From Rhynochetos jubatus (lineage: Eukaryota; Chordata; Aves; Eurypygiformes; Rhynochetidae), in assembly GCA_027574665.1 (NCBI GenBank), contig CM050690.1, positions 64,885,905-64,949,904 on the forward strand: DNA of 64,000 nt, given 5' to 3'. Below are positions 21,901 to 31,674 of the stretch, one piece after another. The first letter of the stretch is position 1. Each line of letters opens with the position of its first letter. The notes below the pieces were generated by a model. It saw only the letters and a list, made by a program, of their open reading frames with translations, was not told the DNA's origin and did no database searches. The translations under genes were made by a program, and so were the position numbers.

Positions 21901-24900
21901 TAGATCTCAAGCATGGATTTAAGTAGATACACTTCATTTCATGTCATTTAAGTTCAAGCTTTTTTTTTTTTTTTTTTTACTATATCACTTAATTCTACAA
22001 ATAAACTCAAAGGGATTAAAAACAGATTTGCAGATGGATAGGCTTGGGCAGCAAAAAAGCATTTTATTTTAGGGTTTTTTTGTAAGGGGAAGCTGTTCAT
22101 GGCAGATAAAGGATCATAACTGGGCATCAATTCCCCTGAAAAGGAAAAGGTTATTTCAGATGCACCAGCAGGCCATGCCCTCCGGCAAAGTTCTACCATG
22201 CTGTTGGTCACACACCAGTGATCAGACAGACCCAAAGCTGCCCACGGAGGCAAGTGATTCCTCCACATATGCACCACCATTAAGTGGAAGCATTGTCTAT
22301 CTGGGATACTGTTTTGTCCTCACGGCAACTCAATGGGTGCTTGAGCAAAACTGCCAGAGCCCAACACAGAAGCAGGCACAGAGAAGAGACCTTGTTCCCA
22401 AGGCTGTACCCCCTACAGTGCAGGGGCATAGGCAGAGCTCAGTTCATCATTCTAGAGCAGCACTAGCAATCAAAACATTAAACCCATGCAAAAGATTGTA
22501 AGAAATCTTTGTTTCTGGTAGCACTTCCTATGGTTCGATGGAGATGCAATTTTTCAGCTTGTGTTTTTGAGCAAGAAGTGGTGTGAATATGATGCAGTGT
22601 GATAGTGAGAACTTGCTTGCTTTTCTTGTTATTTATTGAGGTGGCAAACTAAAAGAATTAAAACACACAGCATTGTTAGTGTTCTATCAAATTATCCAGT
22701 AGAAAAAAAGAACAAGAGCCACACTTACATGCAGCTTCATCCACTGATAATTCACTGGCCAGAATCCCACCAATTTTACTAAAAGACGGCATCTGTATAC
22801 CATACTTCTCTAGCTCCTTTCGCATGTTGCTGATTTCTTCCTCTGTTCACGTAAAAAAGATAAATATTATCAGCACAAAACCATAAGAATTTCATTATGA
22901 ACCACCATACCTACAAATACATGTGTAATGCCTTGGAAAGTGTGGGTGGCCAGGGCTTCTTAGCCATTTTTCCTCCCCATTTTGAAGGAATCTAAGATAT
23001 GGCAAGTATTGCATGCAAATTTACTCCCTTCTGTCCTTCAAAGACTGACATTCATTAAAAATAGCAGCCTCCCACCTATTTAATTAGGATGTGTTCAGAA
23101 CAATCTTGTGTGAGGAGAAAGACCATAATAGAAAATATGTACAATGTTAGCAGATTTACTGGGTGAAGAAACCATCTGACATATGATTAGATAAGCAGTT
23201 TATTACCTGTGAAGTCTACTTTTCCCAGTAGGTCCTGGATCTGTGGTGCTAATCCTAGTTTGAACAGATATAAACTGCAAAGAAGAAAATTAGAATTTGA
23301 AGTTTGGCATGTGGTTGAGGTTTTCACATTCTGTATAAGAAAAAAAAGCACCTTTAGGAAGCTTGTTCTTTAACCCTTGACTTTCACGGGCCACTATGGA
23401 GTAAATTAACACTACAGTTTTCTTTATGCTGTATTTTTAAGTTTTACAGAAAAAGTATTTAATTTGATGTTTCAAAGAAACCTCTCTAGGAGAGGCACCG
23501 TTAGTGTATCTCAGATCACAGGGGATGTGAAAAACGATTAAAGCAATTCAAAAAGCAAGTATTGGGAAAAATAATCAAGAGGTGAATGCATTTTAGTACA
23601 GCTTTGGATCTATGTACTGTTTTATGTTATTATATCCCTGTAATTAATAGCTGAAGACATAAAAATCACTGACACCTTAGTGGAGGACCTGTAAGTCCAT
23701 CCAAGCCTGTCTCAATTATATTAATGTAATTAGCTATTTAGCTTTTGGAAATTTAAGTAAGCTCAATTTAAAATGCTATTCAGGAACAAATATCTTTGTC
23801 TCAGTATAGCATGAAAAATGTCTATACTCATTATTCCTAGAGTTCTGGGGTTCTATCTGTAGAAACAGCTGAGTACATACCTATTTTCTCAGTATCTTCC
23901 AAACACAAGGCATGTATTCTATACAAAAGACCAGTGTTTCTGTAATTTATCAGTGAAATTCAATAAACAATTGAGTTTTCCAAGCAGGAATCAAAAAAGA
24001 TAGAATTTAAAAACAAGGCTTAAAAAATGCAATCCTCCAAAGGAGTTTTGCAACTCTTAAATGACTTCACCCCAACTTCGTACATTGAACATGCATTGTG
24101 TTTTGGAGTTTTTGTTTCTCAAGGGGCACATTTCCCTTCTGTGTTTTATTCTTGGTAGGAAAAAACCCCATATGACTAGAAGAATGAACCAGGTCCCCTG
24201 CATTACCCTGATCTGCCTGCCATTCTTTCCTTGTTGGCTTTTAAAGAGATTTTACTCTAGGTTTGAGACAGGGGGACAGTCCTGGCTGAAGTGCTGGGTA
24301 TCTTACAACCAGTTATGGAGATCAGCAGCATCACAGGGCTATGCTGGCTTTTTCTGGGGGGCAACACACACAAGACGACCACCGAGGAAAAAAGTGTTAG
24401 GAAAATTAGAGTCATATTTTTGCTGTTCAGCACTTCCAGGAGGATATTGAGCCATCCGTGTTACTTCCTACACTTCTTCGTTTGGATAAACTTACTAACC
24501 ACCAGGTGGTGCTGGAAATGCGCTTAGAGTCTTGCAGGGAACACGAAGGTGCTGCTACTCTGTATTTAGGCACAATTTCACCTGAAACAGCTTGCCTAAC
24601 ACTTTTATAGTGTAACTTGAACCTCACGGAACCGACAAAATCAAAAGCAGTGCGTCTTGGTGTTAAGAAAGCTGGATATGAGGCCTCAGGAGCAGGGGGA
24701 GAAACAAATGGGAAAGACAATTCCCAAGTGAAATTCCCTTTGCAGTGTCCATGCAGAACTGCAGGTTCCTGCATCTTGTTTCAAGCTTGGCTCACATATA
24801 GCATGCCATAGAAAAAATCTGAAATTAGTGCACTTTTATTTTTAAAAATATGCTTGTTATTCTGCTGCTTCCCAAGAAAGTGTTTTGAAGCTGCCCATCT

Positions 24901-27900
24901 TCAGAGGGATAAATTTGTCTAGGACGTACCAGTGATCTGCTTGCAAAGTTCACTTGAAAACTAAATTTTTTCAGGGAAAAATGAAATACCACGAGCACTG
25001 CTATTTAGGAAAAAGGATCATTCTTAGCATCTTAATTTTAATGAAGCAGTTCTTAACCTCACTTACTCCAGTACAGAATACTAATTGACTTTCACAAGAA
25101 AAATGGTGCAAGAAATAAGAACTGTGCCTGTATATTTTTTTTAAGTCTGGCTTTAAGAAGTGATGTTTCAACAGGAGAAAAGCAAGAGGGTAATTGTATT
25201 CAACAGGAGTCTAGAAAGTGTTTGCTAAGTCCTTGCTTCCTGGCCAGAGCAGTGCTTTATTTGACAGGGTAATGTATTCCACATAACGTAAGTACAATAG
25301 TCTACATTTTAGGCTTGAACAAGGACATACAGTAAAAACATATTTAAACCATTTTGCTTAGAGTCATTGTCCAGCTTCAGGCCCTCTAGCAGCTCAAAGA
25401 TTAGCAAAACCCCAAGTAACCAAAGACTTTCCCTGTAAAATTATACCATTTCAGATGTCAAACAGACCCTTTGCATAGCTGGAGCTTTTTTGCTCGGATT
25501 ACCTACAGTTAAGGCCTTAAAGTCAATTATAGCATGTATTGAAGAGTTTTTGACCTATAGCCCTTGGAACAGCTGATGTGCCTTTGAACACCATTAGGAA
25601 TGTAGAAGAGAGTCTGGGGGCCTAAGTTGTGTTCTCTGCGAGCCTAGTATGCAAGAAATTAATTAAAGGTAAAGGTCTTCATGTGCAGAAAATGAGGTGG
25701 GAGAGCCACAAGAGGGAGGAGCTGCCTGCCAACACCACTGCCCCTTACACCAGGACAGCATGAGGCTGATATTCCTTACTTTTAGTGCTACACATCAAGA
25801 AAATAATTAAGGCAGGACATGAAATTTTAAGGTCTACCTTCACTTGTTTGGTCAAAGCCTTCCTGACTTGACATTCAAAATCAGTAAAATCTTGGAAAAT
25901 GCTAATTTTCCTACATGACTGACCTCAGAATACAGTATTTGCTCCTCTTCTGGTACAGAAAGGTGTTGGTTCGTTATCATTTTCACTCTGATCAGCATGC
26001 CTACGCTATGGTTATACTAATATTTTGTTAAGTTTTTGTTCATTTATTTGGTTTCTCCTGCAGTATGTTTTGAAATGGTATGTGTACTTTGTAATGAGGT
26101 GTACTCATTAAGAGGGGTGTCTGCACTAAATTCTGTAGTCCTTCATTTCTATTTTGAAAATAATTTGGCCAGTCCTGACAAAGTCAAACTTCTTTCTTCA
26201 ACTTTAAATTCAGGAACTTGTAAATTCTGACAGATTTTGATTTACTGGTAACCCTAAAGCCATTTCAAGACTTACACTCCTAAATTTAGCAGTTTCTTTA
26301 ACTTTTACTGCCACCACCAGTTACCTTAGAGCATGAATGCAATAGATCGTCTTAGGGATGTTTTTCCTATCATAGACATCTGTGGTCTCTGGATAAAAGA
26401 TCTAAAAATCAAAGAGCACACAGTTAAAGGAAAAGACATATTACTGAGCAGAAATGTAGCTAAAATGAGCTCTCTGCAGAAACCATACCTTAAACTTACA
26501 GAAGGTCAGCTTTTACTCCTAATAAAGTTATGAAGAAGTCTCTTCTGATGTGATTTTAACTTTATCAGTAGTTTTCAATAAAGGAGTGTTTATAAAGCAT
26601 AAAAGCTACTCAGTAAGAGGGGAAAAAAAAGGAACATAAGCAGACAGCATTTCAGCAAGATTTTTAGAGAAGGTCCTTCAGCATGACCTCAGCCAACAGG
26701 GCTGGTACCCATACAGACACCTGAAACCTGGGATGCAGTTACAATTTGCTAAGCCTCATTGCAAATGAAGCATATCAAGTATGACTTTAAAATGCAAAAT
26801 TCTAATTGCCAGCACGCCTAACCGTGTGAACACATCATTTACAAAGAAAGATATTTAGAGAGAGGAATATTAAGAAATTTAGCCAAAGAGTCACATCACA
26901 AGTTCCAGTTCTACCACTAATTTGTTCCTGGCCTTGGTCCCAGTCATTAAACACGGTTTCTCCACAAAACTAAAATAAAAGACTTAACTAACTGTGAGAG
27001 TTGGCAGCCTGCTTCCAGCCCAAGCCGGGCACTCAGGGATGCAGCATCCCACTGTTAATAGGGCAAGACCATGTAAGTCAGGACCACAGTGCTCTCCATT
27101 TGCTCACAACAGATTTGGGAAGGAGACTCAGGAAATCTTTCGGCCATGACCATCCTCCGCAACAGAAGCAAAACCTCTCAAGTTAGACAAAAAAAAAAAA
27201 AAACAAAACCCTGCCCTGAGAAAGGCAGGACCTTCCTAACCTGTACTGCATTTCTGATGGCAGTCACAGGTACCCCTTTTCTGCTTATGGGGGCCTGCAC
27301 TGACTTTGCCCCCAGTGACCAGCCACTAGCCTCTGCAGCCCTTCAGGCAGCCTTCTGAACATCCTTGCTGTGCCTGATCCCACGGCACAGAGGGTAGCAC
27401 CATGGCTATCCCCACCCAGGCACCCCAGGGTGGCTGCTGGGCAGCCTGTGTGAGGGAGTACTCGCCCCAAAATATGTGCGGGTGCAGAAATGTCCAAACA
27501 ACCAAATTAAGTGTTTCCACACAGCCGTTTCTTAAAGGAATTTCATCTGAAAGAGACTCACTGGTGCCCAGAAACAGCAGCAGAGAGGGGAGATGACAAG
27601 CGAAGACCCACAAGGAGAGAGATAAATGAGAGGTAACCCAAGAAAGCAGCTGGCAGAAGAGGAGCAGCAGCATAGCCACGCAGACGTACTGGAGCGTGCA
27701 AGAACAGTCTGGAAACAGGGTAGAGGCAGAGAAACTGGGACGTACATTAAGAGGAAGAGGCAGCAAGAGACACGATGAGAGGTAGTAACCTAAAGGAAGC
27801 AAATATTTAAGGTTTCTGGTTTAAATCATATGCCTTTCAAGCCCCCCACCCCCCCAGACTGTACTAGCAATAAGATACAGCTAAAACACTGCTGGCGTTC

Positions 27901-29727
27901 CTATTTGTCTTCCCCTGGGAGGAGCGCCCTGCCCATTTCCACCCACAGCAGCCTCAGCCCATGGCCACGGGCAGCAGTAGCACATAACTGACACTGACAC
28001 TGCTTTTCAGCATTACTGTCTCTTCAGATTTGTTTCCTCAATTACCCCTTTCCTGTAGTCTTATTGCAAGCAACCATTTATGCTCAAAGCCCATGAAAGG
28101 TGTTCTCACTGAGTCGATACTGAGTTGGTACCTTGAGGCAGTTTCTTTGCTAAAATTTAAAGGCTTACCTTAGGCAAACCAATGGACTCCATTGCTCTTA
28201 ACCATTGCACAGTGTTGTCAGTGTGCCGAAAATGAAGCCCAGATCTCTATTGGAAACACAGAAGGAAAAGAAAAAAATCACATAAAGCAAATTCTCTAAT
28301 TCTTGATCCTTCTATTGCTTCCCAATTTTATATCCTTAAGTCAAGTTCAGGGAATTTTCATTTGTTTGAACCTGGAGACCAAAGTCTCACAGACACAATT
28401 CTGCTAATGATGCATCTTAACACATCAACAGCCCCATGCTGACAAGCTCATTCTTTTATGTAACATAAGCCAGATTTGTACCTATCTAGGAGGATTATGA
28501 CAGAAGTGTCCATTTGCATGGCCATTTAGTAGTCTTTGGGACTAAAAGCTGTCTGTCAAATACCAGGAACCACTACTTCCAAAATACAGAAGTCGTAACC
28601 CTGCTCAGTCCTACTATGAAGGAGAACAGATAATGAGCTCTTAGTCACCCTTCAGATCTACCTGATACCCAGCTTTTCCTACAGCCCATGCAAGCAGCAG
28701 TTGAAAGTTCAAAGTGGGTAAGTCGAAAAAGTAAAAAAAAAACAAAACCCACAAAACCCAAAAACAACACACACCCCCCAAAACACAGTATCAAAACCCC
28801 CACACACTCCAAAACAGAGTCAGGGTAAAGGGGGAAAACAAGCCTGAACTGAAGTTTTGGAGATCTTCAAGAGAAGCATTTAAATATAACCAAGATTCTT
28901 AACCATGGTTCTGTTAACCATATGGGACCTAGAACAGCATAACTTCTCAACTCTGTACAACAGCCAGTGATTAAACCTTAAAAATGTCCCATCTCAAGTG
29001 TTTTTTCTGCCCCCTCTAAATGCTGAGATAATGCATTCCATAATGGGACTACTGCATATACATACATTTCTCTGTTATTGAGGATCTTGGAGTTAATGAA
29101 CAACTCGCGCAGGTAGCACGCTAAGCTTAATTACCAATAGCTTGATTTTTCCTTCTCAGTGTTAAATTTGGTAAAATAAACATATAGATCTAATGAAGTA
29201 AATGTCCTTCCACATAAAATGAGGAAAATCCAGAATAGTTACCAAGTTTAATTACTTAATTTTTTTTGGTTCCTGTTCCTAATGAAAAGTAATTGTGTAA
29301 ATGGCAAAGCTCATGTCCTCCTTGGAGCCAGAAGTGTAATTTTTTTCAGCTTTAAAAACATTAAGTGACATTAACACAGTTTTTCTAAGGGTAAAACACT
29401 ACTAACTTATCAAGCTGGCTTCTTAGCACTGTGCGTCTTCCATCTAAGTCCTGACAGCCTTACAAAAGAGATGCAGAAAAGTAACCAACCACACGGATAT
29501 CTTTGAGAGTTGGAAGACAGACATTACATTTTTTTTGTCTTGCCGGTGAGAGAACTGAAAAAGTTATTACCTTATAGCGTGCCTGCTCCACATCATAGAT
29601 CTTTTTGTCTGACACCACATCAGGAGCAAAGAATTTTGCAAGCTTGGCAAGGTAAACACCATTTCTTAAGCCCTCTTCAAGCTCCGTAGTTGGGGGCAGC
29701 TCTTCTTTCAAGCAGATCTCCATCCAC
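6794..29727 (-). CDS. IQGAP2: IQGAP2, partial: 13 coding exons (CH domain to last IQGAP repeat)
   Basis: IQ-motif-containing GTPase-activating-like protein 2, a cytoplasmic scaffold that in vertebrates binds F-actin through its CH domain and Cdc42/Rac1 and calmodulin further on. Coding order: 29727-29571, 28246-28169, 26401-26325, 23274-23207, 22842-22729, 17215-17037, 16317-16230, 15663-15500, 14985-14898, 12474-12311, 11776-11616, 9231-9107, 6957-6794. Joined, they give one base of a split codon plus 542 codons without a stop. Exons 1-4 encode the CH domain from WMEICLKEELPP onward, exon 5 a linker, and exons 6-13 the IQGAP repeats. The sequence follows vertebrate IQGAP2 closely, for example GIAEQT, KPEAQLP, HYQDVLYHAK. 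The human protein has about 1,575 residues, so this is roughly a third. The WW, IQ, GAP-related and C-terminal parts lie beyond the left edge. Confidence 0.96.
6958..9106 (-). other. IQGAP2 intron
   Basis: About 2.1 kb. A perfect 22-bp palindrome lies at 7176-7197. The 148-codon + frame at 7546-7992 has no recognisable domain. Confidence 0.85.
7176..7197. repeat. Perfect 22-bp palindrome
   Basis: Two 11-base arms (AGAGGTAGATC and its exact reverse complement) abut with no spacer. The palindrome lies 219 bp upstream of the IQGAP repeat 5 exon in IQGAP2 orientation. The pairing stops at the next base on each side. Confidence 0.95.
9107..9231 (-). CDS. IQGAP2: IQGAP2 exon: LSWNDIQNCIDMVN segment
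   Basis: 125 nt: YADTLLSIKSEASSQGQDYL, SWNDIQNCIDMVNMQIQEENE and one base of an Arg codon. The WN-[DE]-IQ-x-C-[IV]-D motif is shared by all IQGAPs just before the next repeat. The acceptor is TTCTTATAG and the donor GTAAGTA. Confidence 0.97.
9232..11615 (-). other. IQGAP2 intron
   Basis: About 2.4 kb. It contains an A18 run (9905-9922). No coding exon or named repeat is recognised. Confidence 0.85.
9905..9922. repeat. A18 homopolymer
   Basis: Eighteen consecutive A on the + strand inside an IQGAP2 intron. Confidence 0.95.
11616..11776 (-). CDS. IQGAP2: IQGAP2 exon: IQGAP repeat 4
   Basis: 161 nt: NYLAHDELSIAVEMLSAVVL, LNQALENNDILMIQNHL and GFNNLEEENFQ with a split Arg codon. AVEMLSAV-x-LLNQALE-x-ND matches human IQGAP2 closely. 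The acceptor is GTCCTACAG and the donor GTAAAGG. Confidence 0.97.
11777..12310 (-). other. IQGAP2 intron
   Basis: 534 bp. No further feature is seen. Confidence 0.88.
12311..12474 (-). CDS. IQGAP2: IQGAP2 exon: IQGAP repeat 3
   Basis: 164 nt. It begins within a split Lys codon, then LIAVDNINTAIRNCDPSVTL, KPEAQLPVVHSFAAAVYQ and ELFNLQQQNAV. Near-identical in key positions to the vertebrate KPEAQLP repeat. The acceptor is TTCTCTAG and the donor GTAAGAG. Confidence 0.97.
12475..14897 (-). other. IQGAP2 intron
   Basis: About 2.4 kb. No transposon or exon is recognised. Short open frames on both strands lack any domain signature. Confidence 0.85.
14898..14985 (-). CDS. IQGAP2: IQGAP2 exon: charged helical linker
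   Basis: 88 nt: IAGVPNMLDKTEIQKEVSVA, NAEAEAHKL and one base. It fits the linker before repeat 3, similar in position to the KEELQ-x-GVDAAN linker of IQGAP1. The acceptor is CTGTTAG and the donor GTGAGTA. The size and phase equal those of the 16230-16317 exon. Confidence 0.92.
14986..15499 (-). other. IQGAP2 intron
   Basis: 514 bp. Nothing besides AT-rich intron is seen. Confidence 0.88.
15500..15663 (-). CDS. IQGAP2: IQGAP2 exon: IQGAP repeat 2
   Basis: 164 nt. It reads IHIALVQVNEAIDRQDEVAL and continues with SRPALSLLEVLPQNSSWYL to KEQKMQ. It keeps the repeat frame but is diverged in the middle. The acceptor is CATTTCAG and the donor GTAATTG. Confidence 0.95.
15664..16229 (-). other. IQGAP2 intron
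   Basis: 566 bp. No repeat or other feature is recognised. Confidence 0.88.
16230..16317 (-). CDS. IQGAP2: IQGAP2 exon: EEERDVYEELLTQ linker
   Basis: 88 nt: NGTISEEERDVYEELLTQSE, IQGNINKIN and one base. The EERD-x-YEELLTQ-x-EIQGNINK block is one of the most conserved parts shared by IQGAP1 and IQGAP2. The acceptor is TTCTTAG and the donor GTAAGC. Confidence 0.97.
16318..17036 (-). other. IQGAP2 intron
   Basis: 719 bp. A low-complexity stretch of T/G runs lies at 16707-16768; it is A/C on the coding strand of IQGAP2. No exon is seen. Confidence 0.85.
16707..16768. repeat. T/G low-complexity tract
   Basis: Irregular T-runs separated by one or more G, for example TTTTTGTTTTTGTTTTTTT. It resembles a decayed poly(A)-type tail or simple sequence. 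No flanking transposon body is recognised. Confidence 0.8.
17037..17215 (-). CDS. IQGAP2: IQGAP2 exon: IQGAP repeat 1
   Basis: 179 nt. After the split Leu codon it reads HAAVIAINEAIERGIAEQTI, then ATLRNPNAMLLNVDEELA and YQNELFEAKRRK. It shows the full repeat signature: a hydrophobic helix with INEAI, a TL-x2-L-x2-P-x-A step, then AxxYQxxLxxAK. The acceptor is AATTCTAG and the donor GTAGTGG. Confidence 0.97.
18880..19945 (+). mobile_element. Degenerate ERV-L-like endogenous retrovirus fragment (RNase H, integrase, LTR)
   Basis: An old, broken pol fragment. An RNase H-like segment lies around 18900-19215 (ADSW and WLQQWK at 19014-19064). An integrase zinc-binding region starts at 19316 with the H-x4-H pair. 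The integrase core starts at 19501 with WQID, its first catalytic Asp at 19510-19512 and the second (SDNG) at 19687-19689, 59 codons later. The three parts are in three different frames, and an in-frame TGA sits at 19355-19357. The third catalytic residue (Glu) is missing because the sequence passes at about 19712 into an AT/pyrimidine-rich LTR-like stretch ending CCACAACA at 19945. Assignment to ERV-L rests on familiarity with this avian family. It is not functional. It lies antisense to IQGAP2. Confidence 0.85.
19725..19945 (+). repeat. Probable ERV-L 3' LTR remnant
   Basis: This starts with a T/C-rich stretch, passes through TAATTAATTAG and a GTGG-rich part, and ends in CACAACA. The composition and ending fit the LTR of the adjacent element. 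The 5' boundary is blurred by the deletion, and no matching upstream LTR is seen in the window. Confidence 0.6.
20521..20764 (+). mobile_element. CR1 LINE, 3' end fragment
   Basis: Matches the familiar avian CR1 3' region in sense orientation: TTGGATTGGACATTAGGGAA, a CACTTGAAAAGGCTCTCCAG step, and a terminal degenerate octamer repeat ATTCTGTGGTTCTGTG. It is 5'-truncated, as usual for CR1, and fairly diverged. It is antisense to IQGAP2. Confidence 0.88.
21411..21454. repeat. 14-bp direct repeat
   Basis: TTCAGAGAAGGAAG occurs at 21411-21424 and again at 21441-21454. No element is recognised between the copies. Confidence 0.8.
21960..21978. repeat. T19 homopolymer
   Basis: Nineteen consecutive T on the + strand in an IQGAP2 intron. 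It could be the antisense poly(A) of a retrocopy, but no body is recognised beside it. Confidence 0.95.
22729..22842 (-). CDS. IQGAP2: IQGAP2 exon: linker after CH domain
   Basis: 114 nt: EEEISNMRKELEKYGIQMPS, then FSKIGGILASELSVDEAA and one base of a Leu codon. The charged helix and the FSKIGGILA motif match vertebrate IQGAP2. The acceptor is TGAACAG and the donor GTAAGTG. Confidence 0.96.
22843..23206 (-). other. IQGAP2 short intron
   Basis: 364 bp of AT-rich intron. Nothing else is seen in it. Confidence 0.9.
23207..23274 (-). CDS. IQGAP2: IQGAP2 exon: end of CH domain
   Basis: 68 nt. The first base completes Ser, then LYLFKLGLAPQIQDLLGKVD, FT and one base of a Glu codon. The acceptor is TTTGCAG and the donor GTAATAA. 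This segment follows the CH helices in all IQGAPs. Confidence 0.96.
23275..26324 (-). other. IQGAP2 intron
   Basis: About 3 kb with no exon or identifiable transposon. The 129-codon + strand frame at 24061-24450 has no recognisable domain and appears to be chance. Confidence 0.85.
26325..26401 (-). CDS. IQGAP2: IQGAP2 exon: CH domain, IFYPETTDVYDRKNIP segment
   Basis: 77 nt. It reads IFYPETTDVYDRKNIPKTIY, then CIHAL and two bases of a Ser codon. Closely matches the vertebrate CH-domain segment. The acceptor is TTTTTAG and the donor GTAACT. Confidence 0.97.
26402..28168 (-). other. IQGAP2 intron
   Basis: About 1.8 kb. A moderately GC-rich piece lies at 27230-27760, which explains the long chance frames there. 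An A-run starts at 27188. No repeat family was recognised. Confidence 0.85.
28169..28246 (-). CDS. IQGAP2: IQGAP2 exon: middle of CH domain
   Basis: 78 nt, exactly 26 codons: RSGLHFRHTDNTVQWLRAME followed by SIGLPK. It carries the conserved HTDN-x-QW core of the IQGAP CH domain. The acceptor is CCAATAG and the donor GTAAGCC. Confidence 0.97.
28247..29570 (-). other. IQGAP2 intron in the CH domain
   Basis: About 1.3 kb, AT-rich. It holds an A/C-rich low-complexity stretch (28725-28815) and nothing else that I can name. Confidence 0.85.
28725..28815. repeat. A/C-rich low-complexity tract
   Basis: Runs of A alternate with CCC and CACACA, with almost no G or T over about 90 bases. Confidence 0.85.
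29571..29727 (-). CDS. IQGAP2: IQGAP2 exon: first half of CH domain
   Basis: 157 nt. It begins with one base completing an Arg codon, then reads WMEICLKEELPPTTELEEGL, the first CH helices, through KIYDVEQARYK. The acceptor is TCCATAG and the donor GTAATAAC. The internal ATG at 29723-29721 could in principle serve as a start if an alternative first exon splices in, but the normal protein continues further upstream. Confidence 0.96.
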
Positions 29728-31652
29728 CTATGGAGACATCATTTGAGAAACTTTTTTTATTTTAATAGAATTGACATCTTTCACCCACAACCATCGTACG
29801 TTAATGTCACTACCACAACATAACCATAATCAGTAAGAGAAAAGGGCACATGCTAAGGAGAAAAACTCTCATACTCATTGACATGGCAAATCAAAATGAC
29901 TAGAGAATCATATCTGGACTGTGTGGTTGTGACCCATCAATAACCAAACAACATACTTTAATTTAAAACCCTGAGGGGATGTATACTTCATTTTGTGTTT
30001 TGCACTGCTGTGTGAAAATGTTCAGATGCTTTGAACAGCATTAGGCTTTTAAATAAACAGTAATTTAAGCTGAAACCAGAAGAAAACAAAGTGTTGTGTA
30101 TTATTGATTTAATAATAATTTAAAAAAACTGAGGCTGGTTCTTGCAGCTGAGGTGTTCTGCATCCTAAGCTGGGAGCAACATTCATCTTGGTACAGAGCA
30201 CTCTTGCAACTCATCCTCCTCCCACATCACATGACAGGTCTGCACATTCACCTGTGAAACATGTGGTGCTGGAAGAAGGAATGAAATTTTTTGTTGAAAC
30301 AGCCCAAGGTACTTTAGGCACTTGAGATCCACCTCGCAGTGAGGTGGCTGAAACATTCACGCTGCCCATCAGGTGGGATGGCTTCTCAGCAAACCGTGAT
30401 TAAATCCTTCAAGGTGGTAAACTCGTTATGTCTGAGTCTTAGACATGGTACTTCATAGAAAACAGTAACTATTAAATACATAAACAGTTCAGAAGGCCAG
30501 TAACAGACATAAAACCACATTATCCAGGATGTTTATACTAAGCAGCCAAGAGAAACTGAATCCTAATCCCTGGACCTGAAGTTCCTTACATTGGTGGTCT
30601 AAGTGTTTTGGCCTTGTGATATTATTCTTATTTCTAGCAAGTAAATCACATTACAAAAGCTATAAGTCTGGTTAGTTCTTTCCCAATATATATATATTCT
30701 TTTGCTTAGGCAACCTCTGCTGTTGTCAGGACATTAATACCATTACAAACACACAAGTAGAAAGCTGAAGACATTGGTTCAGCTTACTTACTGTCACTAA
30801 GACAGCATTGCTGTCTGCTGTGTGAGACAGCATTACAAATCTAACAGCACCTCCAGAAACCAGGAAGCTGGGATCTCAGTTGAAAATGAGCTAGTTTTTC
30901 CCCCACCAAAGAGAAGAAAAAGGCTCATTTTGTTTCACATTAAAACTCAAGAAAAATTACCTACCCCATCACACTTTTGGATTTGTTACAGATTACCCAA
31001 CTAGCTCTTCAGGAAACCACCAGCCATAAATCTGGGACAGTATCACACAAAGCTGCATGGAGCAAGTGTCATTAGGAGAACTGCATTTTACAGTATAAAA
31101 GCAACTTGAGTTAGGAGAATCCTATTCCTGACAAGTTCCCCTGCTCCATCCTGTGAGGCATTTTCACATGTTATGAGTCCATGCCAAGGGTCCCAAAAGT
31201 CATCCTTACTAATGACATTTTATAGACTAAATAGTTGTACACACAAAGGCAAAATGTCACAACATTTGTCTTCCACAAAACACAGGTCAAGGACAAAGAA
31301 ACAAAGAATGTATACCCCCAGCAAATGTGGGTTTCACCTGAGACAGTTAGCTCTTCCTACAAAATGTAATTCCCAGAATGTGTCTTCTGGGAAGAGTTGC
31401 ACTGATAGCAGGAGGAGCTTCCTGAGCAATGTGAGCTAAATCTGACCCTATTGTCCAATGGACCAACTCCAGTGAGATGAACCATATGCCTGCAGAGCAA
31501 CATTTGACACTTGACAGTGGATCATTTACACTTCTAATTCTCAGGTTTCTTATGAAAAGATTTTTTTTGACATCTTCTATCCAGGGCACCAAAAAAAAAT
31601 TACAATGAAACTGTCTTTGAAGATACAGACATCTGCTCATGCCCCAACCCTA

Positions 31653-31674
31653 CCCCCCCCCCCCCCCCCCCCCC
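31653..31674. repeat. C22 homopolymer
   Basis: Twenty-two consecutive C on the + strand (G22 on the IQGAP2 strand). A Gly-rich open frame seen on the other strand is an artefact of this run. Confidence 0.95.

Larger units (their letters stand above)
17216..22728 (-). other. IQGAP2 intron with retroelement insertions
   Basis: About 5.5 kb. It contains an ERV-L-like relic (about 18880-19945), a CR1 LINE 3' end (20521-20764), a 14-bp direct repeat (21411-21424 and 21441-21454) and a T19 run (21960-21978). The remainder is unremarkable intron. Confidence 0.85.

Noticed and set aside
24061-24450. 129-codon + strand open frame inside an IQGAP2 intron
   Set aside because: No recognisable motif and unremarkable composition, and nothing suggests that it is transcribed on that strand. 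Frames of this length occur by chance in 64 kb.
27326-27802. 158-codon - strand open frame
   Set aside because: It lies in a locally GC-rich intron piece, has a Leu/Ser/Cys-rich low-complexity product and no homology that I recognise.
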